A stretch of 64,000 bases of DNA, from assembly GCA_024398785.1 (NCBI GenBank), contig JAKSIO010000005.1, positions 1 through 64,000 on the forward strand. The letters run 5' to 3'. A model generated the notes under the pieces. The model was not told the origin of the DNA. It saw nothing but the letters and a program-made list of their open reading frames with translations, and did no database searches. A program made the translations under genes and the position numbers. Every line of letters begins with the position of its first letter. The first letter of the stretch is position 1. Below are positions 53,943 to 62,221 of this stretch, in pieces. Source of the stretch: Bacteroidaceae bacterium. Lineage in GTDB: Bacteria; Bacteroidota; Bacteroidia; Bacteroidales; Bacteroidaceae.

Positions 53943-54908
53943 ATGCACTTGTCAAGGCATATCAGGATATTGTTTTTTTGCTTGTTGTCAGTTGCTGTGC
54001 AAACCGGTGCACGGGCTGCTTTGAATGCCAATTATGTTACCTATATCAATAAGTATAAAAGTGAAGCTATAGCCCAGATGCACCAATATCATATTCCTGC
54101 AAGTATCACTTTGGCACAGGGATTGCTTGAATCGGCAGCAGGACGCAGTGATCTTGCGCAGAAATCCAACAATCATTTCGGAATAAAATGTCATAATGAC
54201 TGGAAAGGGGATAGGGTTTATGCCGATGACGACAAGAAAGGGGAGTGCTTCCGCAAATATCCAACTGTACTTGATTCGTATAATGATCACTCAAAATTTC
54301 TTGTGAACAGCAAACGCTATCAGAGTCTTTTTGAATTGGAACCAACTGATTATAAGGGATGGGCAAAGGGTTTGAAGGCTGCCGGTTATGCAACCGCAAC
54401 CAAATATGCCGAATCTCTAATCAATCTGATTGAAACGTATGATCTTGCGCAGTATGACCGCGGCAGTACGGGCAGTATAGGCGCCTCTACTGCTTATACA
54501 CAACGCAATACCAATACTTTCCTTGGCAATCTTGGTTTTGCAGCATGGAATATGGACGGATATGTTACGCATAATGTTATTTATATAAACGGACGTATGT
54601 GTATCAGGGTTAATCCAAATGTCACTTTGCGTCAGATTGCAATAGAATTCAGGGATACAAAACTGAACTTGCGCCATTATAATAATTTACAGCGTAACTG
54701 TGAACTGAATGCCGGTGATATTATTTTTCTGGAAAGAAAGAAGGCTCGTGTGTCACGTAAGGAACTGCATACCCACCAGGTTGTGGCCGGCGATGATCTG
54801 TGGAGTATTTCACAGCAACATGGCGTACGTTTAAAGCCGCTTATACGCCGTAATAATATCTCTGAGAGCAATCCTCTTACTGTAGGCTCGGTTCTGCGTC
54901 TGCGCTGA
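53943..54908 (+). CDS. Secreted glucosaminidase (GH73-like) with C-terminal LysM domain
   Basis: A 321-aa cell-wall enzyme. It has an N-terminal signal peptide ending ARA, then a GH73/FlgJ-type domain with SITLAQGLLESAAGRSDLA (catalytic Glu in LLESA) and KSNNHFGIKCHNDW. A middle part is followed by a LysM peptidoglycan-binding domain (HQVVAGDDLWSISQQHGV). It likely cuts the glycan strand of peptidoglycan in the periplasm. Its stop is immediately followed by the stop of the convergent RNase G gene (no gap). Confidence 0.92.
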   Translation: MHLSRHIRILFFCLLSVAVQTGARAALNANYVTYINKYKSEAIAQMHQYHIPASITLAQGLLESAAGRSDLAQKSNNHFGIKCHNDWKGDRVYADDDKKGECFRKYPTVLDSYNDHSKFLVNSKRYQSLFELEPTDYKGWAKGLKAAGYATATKYAESLINLIETYDLAQYDRGSTGSIGASTAYTQRNTNTFLGNLGFAAWNMDGYVTHNVIYINGRMCIRVNPNVTLRQIAIEFRDTKLNLRHYNNLQRNCELNAGDIIFLERKKARVSRKELHTHQVVAGDDLWSISQQHGVRLKPLIRRNNISESNPLTVGSVLRLR

Positions 54909-56474
54909 TCAGACAAGTTCAGCCGGTTGTGTAAGGTCTATGAGTTGTTTGCCCATAGTCATGAAACGGTATTCCATAATGGCAAGACTCTGGTCCGGAA
55001 TGATATGAATTCCAAGTGAATATTTGAAACGCCATTTGGTTGCAACAGACGGGAAACCGTTCTTGATATAGGCATAGATATATGGGTGAACGTAAAGCAG
55101 GAATTTCTTTACGTTCATCTGGTTTGTAAGATAATCAATTTTTTCTTCAATAACGTCGGTTACCAGAATAGACGGTCCTACTGTTCCTTTGCCGTGGCAG
55201 ACAGGACAGCTTTCATCTATCGGAACGTCCGCTACTGGACGTACACGCTGGCGTGTAATCTGCATAAGACAGAATTTGGACAAAGGCAGAATGGTGTGTT
55301 TGGCTCTGTCGTTCTGCATGAACTGGGTCATATTGTCAAACAGTTTCTGACGGTCTTCGCCATTGTTCATGTCTATAAAGTCTATTATGATGATGCCACC
55401 CATATCGCGCAGACGCAACTGACGTGCAATCTCTTTCGCGGCTCCCAGGTTGACATCCAGGGCCTGTTCTTCCTGTCCTCCCGATTTGAGACGATGACCG
55501 CTGTTGACATCGATTACATGAAGGGCTTCGGTGTGCTCAATGATGATGTATGCACCGCCTTTGAATGATATTACCTTGCCGAACAGAGATTTTATCTGCT
55601 TTGTTATGGCAAAGTTGTCGAATATAGGAAGGTTGCCGTTGTAATATGAGACAATGTCTTTTGATTCCGGAGCAATGTCGGCAATGTAATCCCGTATCTG
55701 ATTGTAGACTTTCTTGTCATTTACATGTATGGCCTGATAAGACGAATCCATAAGATCCCTCAACATTGATATTGCCCTGTTTGACTCTTCAAAGACAAGC
55801 AACGGATTGGCGTTGTTGGCATGAATCATTTCTATTGTGTCTGTCCAGCTCTTGTAAAGCGATGTCAGCTCGGAATCAAGCTCGGCAACACGTTTGTTCT
55901 GTGCTGCTGTGCGGACAATAAGCCCGCAGTTTTTGGGCTTGATACTCTGCAACAGCTGTTTCAGTCGAGTGCGCTCTGCCGGGTCTTCAATTTTGCTGGA
56001 AATGGCAATCTTGTCTCCGAAAGGTATCAGAACAAGGTACCGTCCCGGAAAACTGATGTCACCTGACAAACGCGGACCTTTGGTGGAAATAGGTTCTTTG
56101 GTGATCTGAACAAGAATTTCGTCGCCCTGCATTGGGGTGGCGGATGTTACGGTCTTATTCTTTTTTGATTCCTCCCATTTGTTGAAAGGTACGTAACGTT
56201 TTCTGTTGCTTGTGACCTGACGCAGATAGTTGTTGATCTGAGTGAAATGATCTCCAAGATCATCAAAGTGCAGAAATGCTTCTTTATCGGATCCTATGTT
56301 GACAAAACATGCGTTAAGACTGGGCATCATACGTTTGACTTTTGCCCAGTATATGTTTCCCACAGAAAATGACGCAACAGAATTCTCCTGCTGAAATTCA
56401 ACAAGAGAACCATCCTGAGTAATAGCCAGTGATACTTGTGCTGGCTCTACGTTTATTACTAGTTCGCTGGTCAT
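54909..56474 (-). CDS. rng: Ribonuclease E/G family endoribonuclease
   Basis: 521 aa. The N-terminal S1-like RNA-binding domain has FSVGNIYWAKVKRMMPSLNACFVNIG with SDKEAFLH, the 5'-sensor/RNase H-like part follows, and the DNase I-like catalytic region has IIIDFIDMN. The zinc-link motif CPVCHGKGTV is present. Length fits RNase G rather than full RNase E. It processes rRNA and degrades mRNA. It ends against the LysM gene. Confidence 0.95.
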   Translation of the reverse strand: MTSELVINVEPAQVSLAITQDGSLVEFQQENSVASFSVGNIYWAKVKRMMPSLNACFVNIGSDKEAFLHFDDLGDHFTQINNYLRQVTSNRKRYVPFNKWEESKKNKTVTSATPMQGDEILVQITKEPISTKGPRLSGDISFPGRYLVLIPFGDKIAISSKIEDPAERTRLKQLLQSIKPKNCGLIVRTAAQNKRVAELDSELTSLYKSWTDTIEMIHANNANPLLVFEESNRAISMLRDLMDSSYQAIHVNDKKVYNQIRDYIADIAPESKDIVSYYNGNLPIFDNFAITKQIKSLFGKVISFKGGAYIIIEHTEALHVIDVNSGHRLKSGGQEEQALDVNLGAAKEIARQLRLRDMGGIIIIDFIDMNNGEDRQKLFDNMTQFMQNDRAKHTILPLSKFCLMQITRQRVRPVADVPIDESCPVCHGKGTVGPSILVTDVIEEKIDYLTNQMNVKKFLLYVHPYIYAYIKNGFPSVATKWRFKYSLGIHIIPDQSLAIMEYRFMTMGKQLIDLTQPAELV

Positions 56475-56499
56475 GAAACTATGGAAGTTTATAAAAAAA

Positions 56500-56528
56500 C
56501 AAACCTATTGTAATTGATAAATAACACA
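56500..56528 (-). promoter_or_regulatory. Promoter of rng
   Basis: Read on the minus strand, TTG (56528-56526) is followed after 18 bp by TAGGTTTG (56507-56500), about 25 bp upstream of the rng ATG. Confidence 0.5.
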
Positions 56529-56561
56529 ATTTCAATAAGTTTGTTTTTCTAGGACGAGAAA

Positions 56562-56651
56562 TTACTTGCTCTTATGTCTGTTCTTTCTCAGTCTTTTTTT
56601 ACGCTTGTGTGTAGACATCTTATGTCTTTTTTTCTTCTTTCCGCTTGGCAT
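56562..56651 (-). CDS. 29-aa very basic small protein, AURKAIP1/COX24 domain type (probable ribosomal)
   Basis: The minus strand from 56651 reads ATG CCA AGC GGA AAG and ends TAA at 56562, encoding MPSGKKKKRHKM then STHKRKKRLRKNRHKSK. Eighteen of 29 residues are Lys, Arg or His. The sequence matches the short AURKAIP1/COX24-domain proteins found in nearly all Bacteroidetes, relatives of mitochondrial ribosomal protein mS38, and is probably bound to the small ribosomal subunit. It is too short for many gene finders. It lies between rng and the HU gene on the same strand. Confidence 0.85.
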   Translation of the reverse strand: MPSGKKKKRHKMSTHKRKKRLRKNRHKSK

Positions 56652-56674
56652 AGCTAAATGTATTTAAATGAATG

Positions 56675-56956
56675 TTACTTTTCGTTTCTAACTGCATCTG
56701 CAAAAACTTTTGCAGGTTTGAAAGCTGGTATATTGTGCTCAGGAACCGTGATTGTTACCATTTTTGAAATGTTTCTGGCGGCCTTCTGTGCTCTTTTCTT
56801 GAGAATGAAACTGCCGAATCCTCTAATATACACATTCTCGTTATTCTGGAGAGATTCTTTCACAGCCTGGGTAAAACCCTCAACACACGCATAGACGTCG
56901 GCTTTTTCCAAACCGGTCTTCTTAGAGATTTCGTTAACAATTTCAGCTTTAGTCAT
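56675..56956 (-). CDS. hup: HU family DNA-binding protein
   Basis: A 93-aa HU/IHF-type histone-like protein. It starts MTKAEIVNEISKKTGLEKADVY and has the conserved beta-arm context NVYIRGFGSFILKKRAQKAARN and the C-terminal helix FKPAKVFADAV. It bends DNA and compacts the nucleoid. The strong promoter just upstream and the 29-aa gene 23 bp downstream suggest one transcript. Confidence 0.95.
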   Translation of the reverse strand: MTKAEIVNEISKKTGLEKADVYACVEGFTQAVKESLQNNENVYIRGFGSFILKKRAQKAARNISKMVTITVPEHNIPAFKPAKVFADAVRNEK

Positions 56957-56995
56957 AATTGCTTGTTATTTTTCTTCTTTATCAAATTCGAGTTG

Positions 56996-57026
56996 CAAAT
57001 TTACATCTTTTTGACCTGATTGCAAA
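56996..57026 (-). promoter_or_regulatory. HU gene promoter (consensus)
   Basis: Read on the minus strand, TTTG (57026-57023), 19 bp, then TAAATTTG (57003-56996): an exact match to the Bacteroidetes consensus. The ATG is 40 bp downstream at 56956. Confidence 0.8.
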
Positions 57027-57076
57027 ATAATTTATCTTTTTTTTATGACTTTGCTGTAAAACCGCATTTTTGTATC

Positions 57077-57084
57077 TATATTTG
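57077..57084 (+). promoter_or_regulatory. -7 box for ssb
   Basis: TATATTTG lies 27 bp upstream of the ssb ATG; a TTTG at 57050-57053 is 23 bp upstream of it, slightly too far. Confidence 0.45.
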
Positions 57085-57110
57085 TAGTGTAATTATAAAC
57101 CTAATACATT

Positions 57111-57545
57111 ATGTCAATAAACAAAGTTATTTTGCTTGGCAACGTTGGCCGTGATCCTGAAGTCAAATACCTGGATCAGAACATGTGTGTAGCAAATGTC
57201 GCTCTTGCTACATCGGAGAGAGCACGTACCTTACCAAATGGAACACAGGTACCTGAAAGAACAGAATGGCACAATCTTGTGTTTTGGCGTTCTTTAGCAC
57301 AGACAGTTGAAAAATACGTACACAAGGGCGACAAGTTGTATGTTGAGGGCACTATTCGTACCCGCAATTACGATGATCAGAACGGTGTGAAACGCTACGT
57401 TACGGAAATATACGTAGACACAATGGAGATGCTTACTCCGCGTGGTGCGACAAGTTCCCCAAGCGAACCTAAGCTTGCCGTTCAGCCTCAATCTCAACCG
57501 GAACAAGGTGCAGAGACTGCGGACAATTCTGATCTTCCATTCTAA
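57111..57545 (+). CDS. ssb: Single-stranded DNA-binding protein
   Basis: A 144-aa SSB with the OB fold (NKVILLGNVGRDPEVKYL, then WHNLVFWRSLAQTVEKYV and GDKLYVEGTIRTRNY), a Pro/Gln-rich disordered linker and the acidic tip NSDLPF that binds partner proteins. Length is normal. It is followed after 3 bp by gldE, so the two are very likely co-transcribed. Confidence 0.96.
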   Translation: MSINKVILLGNVGRDPEVKYLDQNMCVANVALATSERARTLPNGTQVPERTEWHNLVFWRSLAQTVEKYVHKGDKLYVEGTIRTRNYDDQNGVKRYVTEIYVDTMEMLTPRGATSSPSEPKLAVQPQSQPEQGAETADNSDLPF

Positions 57546-57548
57546 CTC

Positions 57549-58838
57549 ATGGGTAGTACAATCAGTTTTGAATCTTTAGATGCAGGAGCTGTAATCGCTT
57601 TGATTACAGCCCTGCTGTTATTATTGGTCAGTGGATTTGTATCCGCTTCTGAGATTGCTTTCTTTTCTCTTTCTCCTGCCGATGTAAAGCATGTGGAGAG
57701 CAAGGAACACGCTAATGATATGTATGTTTCCAACCTTCTTGACAATTCACAGCGTCTGTTGGCAACCATACTGATTACAAACAATTTTGTAAACATTGCA
57801 ATCATTATGCTGTTGAATATTTTCTTTGGCACATGGTTGCATTTCGGAGTTGTCTGGCTGGAATTTCTGGTTCTGACAATACTGCTGACTTTTCTGCTTT
57901 TGCTATTCGGCGAAATAGCTCCAAAACTGTATGCCAGTGAGAAACCGCTCAGGTTCTGCCGGCGTGCGGCACCTTTCATGGTGCTTTTTGAAAAGGTTTT
58001 CTGGCCGGTGGCATCGCTTCTGATGAAATCGTCCATAATAGCCGACCATTTTTCAGGAAAACAGGATTATGACGTCTCTGTTGACGATCTTGAGACGGCG
58101 CTGGAACTGACTGACAAGAAAGAAATAAAAGAGGAACACCAGATGCTGGCCGGAATCATCAAATTCGGTGATGAGACGGTGGCTGACATTATGATATCGC
58201 GAGTTGACATGGACCTTCTGGACATACACTCAAAATTCAGCGAGGTGCTTGAAAAAATAGGAAAGGATTTCTATTCGCGTATTCCGGTATATTCACATTC
58301 AAGCGATGACATCCGCGGAATTCTGTATATAAAGGATTTGTTGCCGCATCTTGAAAAAGGTGACAATTTCCGTTGGCAGAGTCTTATACGCCCGGCATTC
58401 TTTGTTCCGGATACGCGGCGTCTTGATGATATGCTGCATGATTTCCAGACCAACAAAATTCACATGGCTATTGTTGTTGACGAATTTGGCGGTACAGAGG
58501 GCCTTGTGACATTGGAAGATGTTATTGAGGAAATCTTAGGCGAGATTAACGATGAGTATGACGATGTTGACAATAAATATTTCAAGAAACTGGCTCCTCA
58601 CAAATTTTTGTTTGACGGAAAGACTCCGCTGACAGATTTCTACAACCTGTCCGGTGTTAAGGCTGAAGATTTTGAAGAAATTGAAGGCGATGCCGACACT
58701 CTTGCCGGTCTTCTGCTTGAATTGAAAGGGGATTTCCCTAATGAGTACGAGGTTCTTGAATACAACAATATTAAATTTACCATAACCAAAATGGATGGCA
58801 TGCGTGTAGCTTCCGTTGAGGTTTATATTGAAGACTGA
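57549..58838 (+). CDS. gldE: Gliding-motility-associated GldE / CNNM-CBS (CorC/HlyC) membrane protein
   Basis: A 429-aa membrane protein. The N-terminal CNNM domain has about three to four helices (LVSGFVSASEIAFFSLSPADV, and NNFVNIAIIMLLNIFFGTW). Two CBS domains and the C-terminal CorC_HlyC domain (MAIVVDEFGGTEGLVTLEDVIEEI LGEI pattern) follow. In flavobacteria GldE supports gliding; many Bacteroidales that do not glide keep it next to ssb, so a general ion-transport or lipoprotein-export role is likely. Ten bases upstream of the LysE-type gene. Confidence 0.88.
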   Translation: MGSTISFESLDAGAVIALITALLLLLVSGFVSASEIAFFSLSPADVKHVESKEHANDMYVSNLLDNSQRLLATILITNNFVNIAIIMLLNIFFGTWLHFGVVWLEFLVLTILLTFLLLLFGEIAPKLYASEKPLRFCRRAAPFMVLFEKVFWPVASLLMKSSIIADHFSGKQDYDVSVDDLETALELTDKKEIKEEHQMLAGIIKFGDETVADIMISRVDMDLLDIHSKFSEVLEKIGKDFYSRIPVYSHSSDDIRGILYIKDLLPHLEKGDNFRWQSLIRPAFFVPDTRRLDDMLHDFQTNKIHMAIVVDEFGGTEGLVTLEDVIEEILGEINDEYDDVDNKYFKKLAPHKFLFDGKTPLTDFYNLSGVKAEDFEEIEGDADTLAGLLLELKGDFPNEYEVLEYNNIKFTITKMDGMRVASVEVYIED

Positions 58839-58848
58839 CAGTTAAGGT

Positions 58849-59505
58849 ATGCAGGTTGGAATGCTGTTTTTGCTATGCCTCAAAGGGTTCCTGATAGGGG
58901 CTCTTGGCGCTATGCCGTTAGGCCCAAGCGCATTCCTGACCATACGCCGTACATTGAACCGCAAAGCGCGCCCGGGTTTTATGACCGGAATCGGAATTTC
59001 AGTCAGCGATATGTTCTATGCAACATTGGCTGCTCTTGGAGTTAATCTGGTTATGCGTTGGCTTGAAGATCCGGCTGTTAAGGAAAGCATTTCGCTGGCA
59101 GGCTGTGTTATTCTGGCCGTTTTCGGATTGAGCACAATGCTTAAGAATCCGTTCAGCAAAGATGTCAACGGTGTGTCTCCCGATACAAGATCTTTGAAAT
59201 ATTACATAGGTTCAGGTTTTTGTATCGCTATTGCCAACCCTACGGTGATATTCTTTTATCTGGCTTTGTTTGCAGCTTTTGCATTCACTCCAGGAACAAT
59301 TGATACTGCATGGTTCTATTTTGCCATGCTTTCTGTGTGGGCTGGAGATCTTTGCTGGTGGCTTTTGCTGACATTTGTGATAAATAAAGTGCGCAACAAG
59401 TTTGATCTGAAGCAGATCCGTACCATAAACATCTGGTTTGGCGCTCTGCTTCTTGCCTCTGCTGTTGCGTGGTTGATATATACATTGAAAAATGCTGGTA
59501 TCTAG
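58849..59505 (+). CDS. LysE-family translocator
   Basis: A 218-aa membrane protein with about six helices. The GALGAMPLGPSAFLTIRRTL segment near the N-terminus matches the LysE/RhtB signature (PGP-type motif). It probably exports amino acids or related metabolites; substrate unknown. It overlaps the following DUF4924 gene by 14 bp. Confidence 0.85.
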   Translation: MQVGMLFLLCLKGFLIGALGAMPLGPSAFLTIRRTLNRKARPGFMTGIGISVSDMFYATLAALGVNLVMRWLEDPAVKESISLAGCVILAVFGLSTMLKNPFSKDVNGVSPDTRSLKYYIGSGFCIAIANPTVIFFYLALFAAFAFTPGTIDTAWFYFAMLSVWAGDLCWWLLLTFVINKVRNKFDLKQIRTINIWFGALLLASAVAWLIYTLKNAGI

Positions 59506-60046
59506 ACAATTAAGAAAATCAAACGTAATTGAATATCTGCTTTACATGTGGCAGGTTGAAGATTTGTTGCGCGGTGTACAGCTCGATGCCGATGCTCTTG
59601 CCCAGAAAGTGCTGTACAATGCAGCAATACCGCAGGAAACTGCTGTGGCATGGAAAGAGTGGTATCGCGGTCTTGCTGACATGATGCGTCTTGAGGGTGT
59701 TACTGATAGAGGGCATCTTGGAATGAACAATAATTTGCTGCAAGAAGTTGCTGATGTCCACAAACATCTTCTTGACCTTGAGGCGATGGAAGAATATAAG
59801 GACAAATATTACAAGGCTTTGTCTTTTATAGTGGAATTCCGTGCAAAAAGCGGCAAAAAGGATTGCAGCGAAATTGAAAGTTGTCTTGATTTTATGTATG
59901 AAATATGGCTGCTCAAATTGCAGAAAAGAGAAATTCTGGAGCAGACACAGAAGGTGATTGATGCCATCAGCGGTATGCTTTCCATGCTTGCCGGTTATTT
60001 TGTACAATATGAGAATGGAGAACTTGATTTTGATTCACTTGAATAA
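59492..60046 (+). CDS. DUF4924 family protein
   Basis: A 184-aa, mostly helical soluble protein (MLVSRQLRKSNVIEYLLYMWQVED, and EMEEYKDKYYKALSF-type helices) of the Bacteroidetes-restricted DUF4924 family. No catalytic motif is visible and the function is unknown. It overlaps the LysE-type gene and precedes prfC by 22 bp on the same strand. Confidence 0.85.
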   Translation: MLVSRQLRKSNVIEYLLYMWQVEDLLRGVQLDADALAQKVLYNAAIPQETAVAWKEWYRGLADMMRLEGVTDRGHLGMNNNLLQEVADVHKHLLDLEAMEEYKDKYYKALSFIVEFRAKSGKKDCSEIESCLDFMYEIWLLKLQKREILEQTQKVIDAISGMLSMLAGYFVQYENGELDFDSLE

Positions 60047-60068
60047 TTAAGATTACAGAATATAAATA

Positions 60069-61634
60069 ATGGAAGAAATAAGTCGCAGACGTACTTTTGC
60101 AATTGTATCGCACCCTGATGCCGGAAAGACAACACTTACCGAAAAACTGCTTCTGTTTGGAGGACAGATTCAGGTAGCCGGGGCTGTGAAATCAAACAAA
60201 ATAAAGAAAACGGCTACATCGGACTGGATGGATATTGAAAAACAGCGTGGTATTTCCGTTACCACGTCTGTTATGGAATTTGACTACAACGGTTACAAAA
60301 TCAATATATTGGATACTCCCGGCCACCAGGATTTTGCCGAGGATACATTCCGCACGCTGACTGCTGTTGACAGTGTTATCATTGTTATCGACTCTGCCAA
60401 GGGTGTTGAGCAGCAGACACGTAAACTTATGACAGTGTGCCGTATGCGCAAGACACCGGTCATTGTGTATGTGAACAAATTGGACCGCGAGGGTAACGAC
60501 CCGTTTGACCTTCTTGATGAACTTGAGGAGGAATTGCAGATTCATGTGCGTCCGCTCAGCTGGCCTATTGAAAAGGGTGCCCGTTTCCGTGGTGTGTACA
60601 ATATCTATGAACAGAAACTTGACCTTTATTCTCCAAGCAAACAGTTTGTTACGGAAAAGGTAGAGGTTGATATCAATACAACTGAACTTGAAGACCAGAT
60701 TGGTGCAGATCTTGCAAAGAAACTGCGTACAGACCTTGAACTTATAGACGGTGTGTATGAACCGTTCAGCCGTGAGGCTTATCTTGATGCTCAGGTTGCA
60801 CCTGTTTTCTTTGGTTCGGCACTGAATAACTTTGGTGTGAAGGAACTTCTTGACTGTTTTGTCCAGATTGCACCGAGTCCGCGTCCAACACAGGCCGAAG
60901 AGCGTATGGTTGAACCGGAGAGTCCCAAGTTTACCGGTTTCATTTTCAAGATTACCGCCAATATTGACCCGAACCACCGTTCTTGCGTTGCTTTCTGCAA
61001 GATTTGTTCAGGAAAGTTTGTCCGCAACAATCCGTATTATCATGTCCGTTTGGACAAGACATTGCGCTTTTCATCTCCTACACAGTTTATGGCCCAGCGC
61101 AAAAGTACCATTGAAGAGGCTTATCCTGGCGATATAATAGGTTTGCCTGATACCGGCAACTTCCGTATTGGAGATACGCTGACTGAGGGTGAGGTTCTGC
61201 ATTTCAAGGGCTTGCCGAGTTTTTCTCCGGAGATGTTCAAATATATTGACAATGCTGATCCTATGCGTGCCAAGCAACTTGCCAAGGGCCTGGAACAGCT
61301 TATGGGTGAAGGTGTAGCGCAGATGTTTGTAAATCAGTTCAACGGGCGCAAAATTATTGGAACAGTTGGACAACTCCAGTTTGAGGTTATACAGTACCGT
61401 CTGGAGCATGAGTATAATGCTTCTTGCCGTTGGGAACCTGTAAGTCTGTATAAAGCCTGCTGGATTGAGAGCGATGACAAGGAAGAGCTGGCTCAGTTCA
61501 AGATGCGCAAGCATCAGTTCATGGCGCTGGACAAGGAGGGCAGGGATGTGTTCCTGGCAGACAGCGGATATGTGCTGCAGATGGCTCAGATTGATTTCAA
61601 ACATATCAAATTCCATTTTACAAGCGAGTTCTAA
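60069..61634 (+). CDS. prfC: Peptide chain release factor 3
   Basis: A 521-aa translational GTPase. G1 is [13 protein letters not shown]2 is in the RGISVTTSV segment, G3 is DTPGHQDF, and G4 is NKLDRE. The EF-G-like domains II and III follow ([12 protein letters not shown], and [14 protein letters not shown]). It removes RF1 and RF2 from the ribosome after peptide release. Length is normal. It is followed after 12 bp by the Sua5/YrdC gene. Confidence 0.96.
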   Translation: MEEISRRRTFAIVSHPDAGKTTLTEKLLLFGGQIQVAGAVKSNKIKKTATSDWMDIEKQRGISVTTSVMEFDYNGYKINILDTPGHQDFAEDTFRTLTAVDSVIIVIDSAKGVEQQTRKLMTVCRMRKTPVIVYVNKLDREGNDPFDLLDELEEELQIHVRPLSWPIEKGARFRGVYNIYEQKLDLYSPSKQFVTEKVEVDINTTELEDQIGADLAKKLRTDLELIDGVYEPFSREAYLDAQVAPVFFGSALNNFGVKELLDCFVQIAPSPRPTQAEERMVEPESPKFTGFIFKITANIDPNHRSCVAFCKICSGKFVRNNPYYHVRLDKTLRFSSPTQFMAQRKSTIEEAYPGDIIGLPDTGNFRIGDTLTEGEVLHFKGLPSFSPEMFKYIDNADPMRAKQLAKGLEQLMGEGVAQMFVNQFNGRKIIGTVGQLQFEVIQYRLEHEYNASCRWEPVSLYKACWIESDDKEELAQFKMRKHQFMALDKEGRDVFLADSGYVLQMAQIDFKHIKFHFTSEF

Positions 61635-61646
61635 AACATTTATACA

Positions 61647-62219
61647 ATGAAAGAGTACGCAGAAGATATTAAACAGGCCGTTGAGGTTATGCGCCGTGGA
61701 GGTGTAATCCTTTATCCTACGGATACAATCTGGGGTTTGGGCTGCGATGCTTCAAATGAGCAGGCCGTTGAGCGTATTTTTGCTATCAAACAGAGAGACG
61801 ATGCCAAATCAATGCTGTGTCTGGTTGACTCTTTCTCTAAACTGGAGTATTACGTTGAGTCTGTTCCAAGTCTGGCTTATGACCTTATTGATCTGGCAGA
61901 CAAGCCTCTGACTATAATTTATGACAAGGCGCGTAATGTGGCTCCCAAGCTTATTGCAGAAGATGGCAGTATAGGCATTCGTGTTACAGCGGAAGAATTT
62001 TCCAAGGAACTGTGCATGCGTATGCGCGGCGCAGTTGTGAGCACATCGGCCAATATCAGCGGACAACCGTCAGCAAAGAACTTTGCACAGATAGATCCGG
62101 AAATTGTAAAGGCTGTGGATTATGTTGTCAAATACCGTCAGAATGACAATTCCGAGCATAAGGCATCGGGCATAATCAAGCTTGGAAATGACAATCAGGT
62201 TAAGGTAATACGTGAATAA
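61647..62219 (+). CDS. Threonylcarbamoyl-AMP synthase (Sua5/YrdC/YciO family)
   Basis: A 190-aa protein with the YrdC fold: GGVILYPTDTIWGLGCDA, KSMLCLVDS, IGIRV and AVVSTSANISGQPSAKNF. These residues bind threonine, bicarbonate and ATP for making the t6A37 modification of tRNA. It is a single-domain enzyme without the extra Sua5 domain. It might be TsaC or a YciO-type paralogue; the KxR and SxN motifs favour real synthase activity. The ClC gene starts 2 bp later. Confidence 0.9.
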   Translation: MKEYAEDIKQAVEVMRRGGVILYPTDTIWGLGCDASNEQAVERIFAIKQRDDAKSMLCLVDSFSKLEYYVESVPSLAYDLIDLADKPLTIIYDKARNVAPKLIAEDGSIGIRVTAEEFSKELCMRMRGAVVSTSANISGQPSAKNFAQIDPEIVKAVDYVVKYRQNDNSEHKASGIIKLGNDNQVKVIRE

Positions 62220-62221
62220 TC

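Noticed and set aside
60192-60977. 261-codon minus-strand open frame
   Set aside because: It lies wholly inside prfC, whose GTPase motifs are complete on the plus strand; its translation resembles no family.
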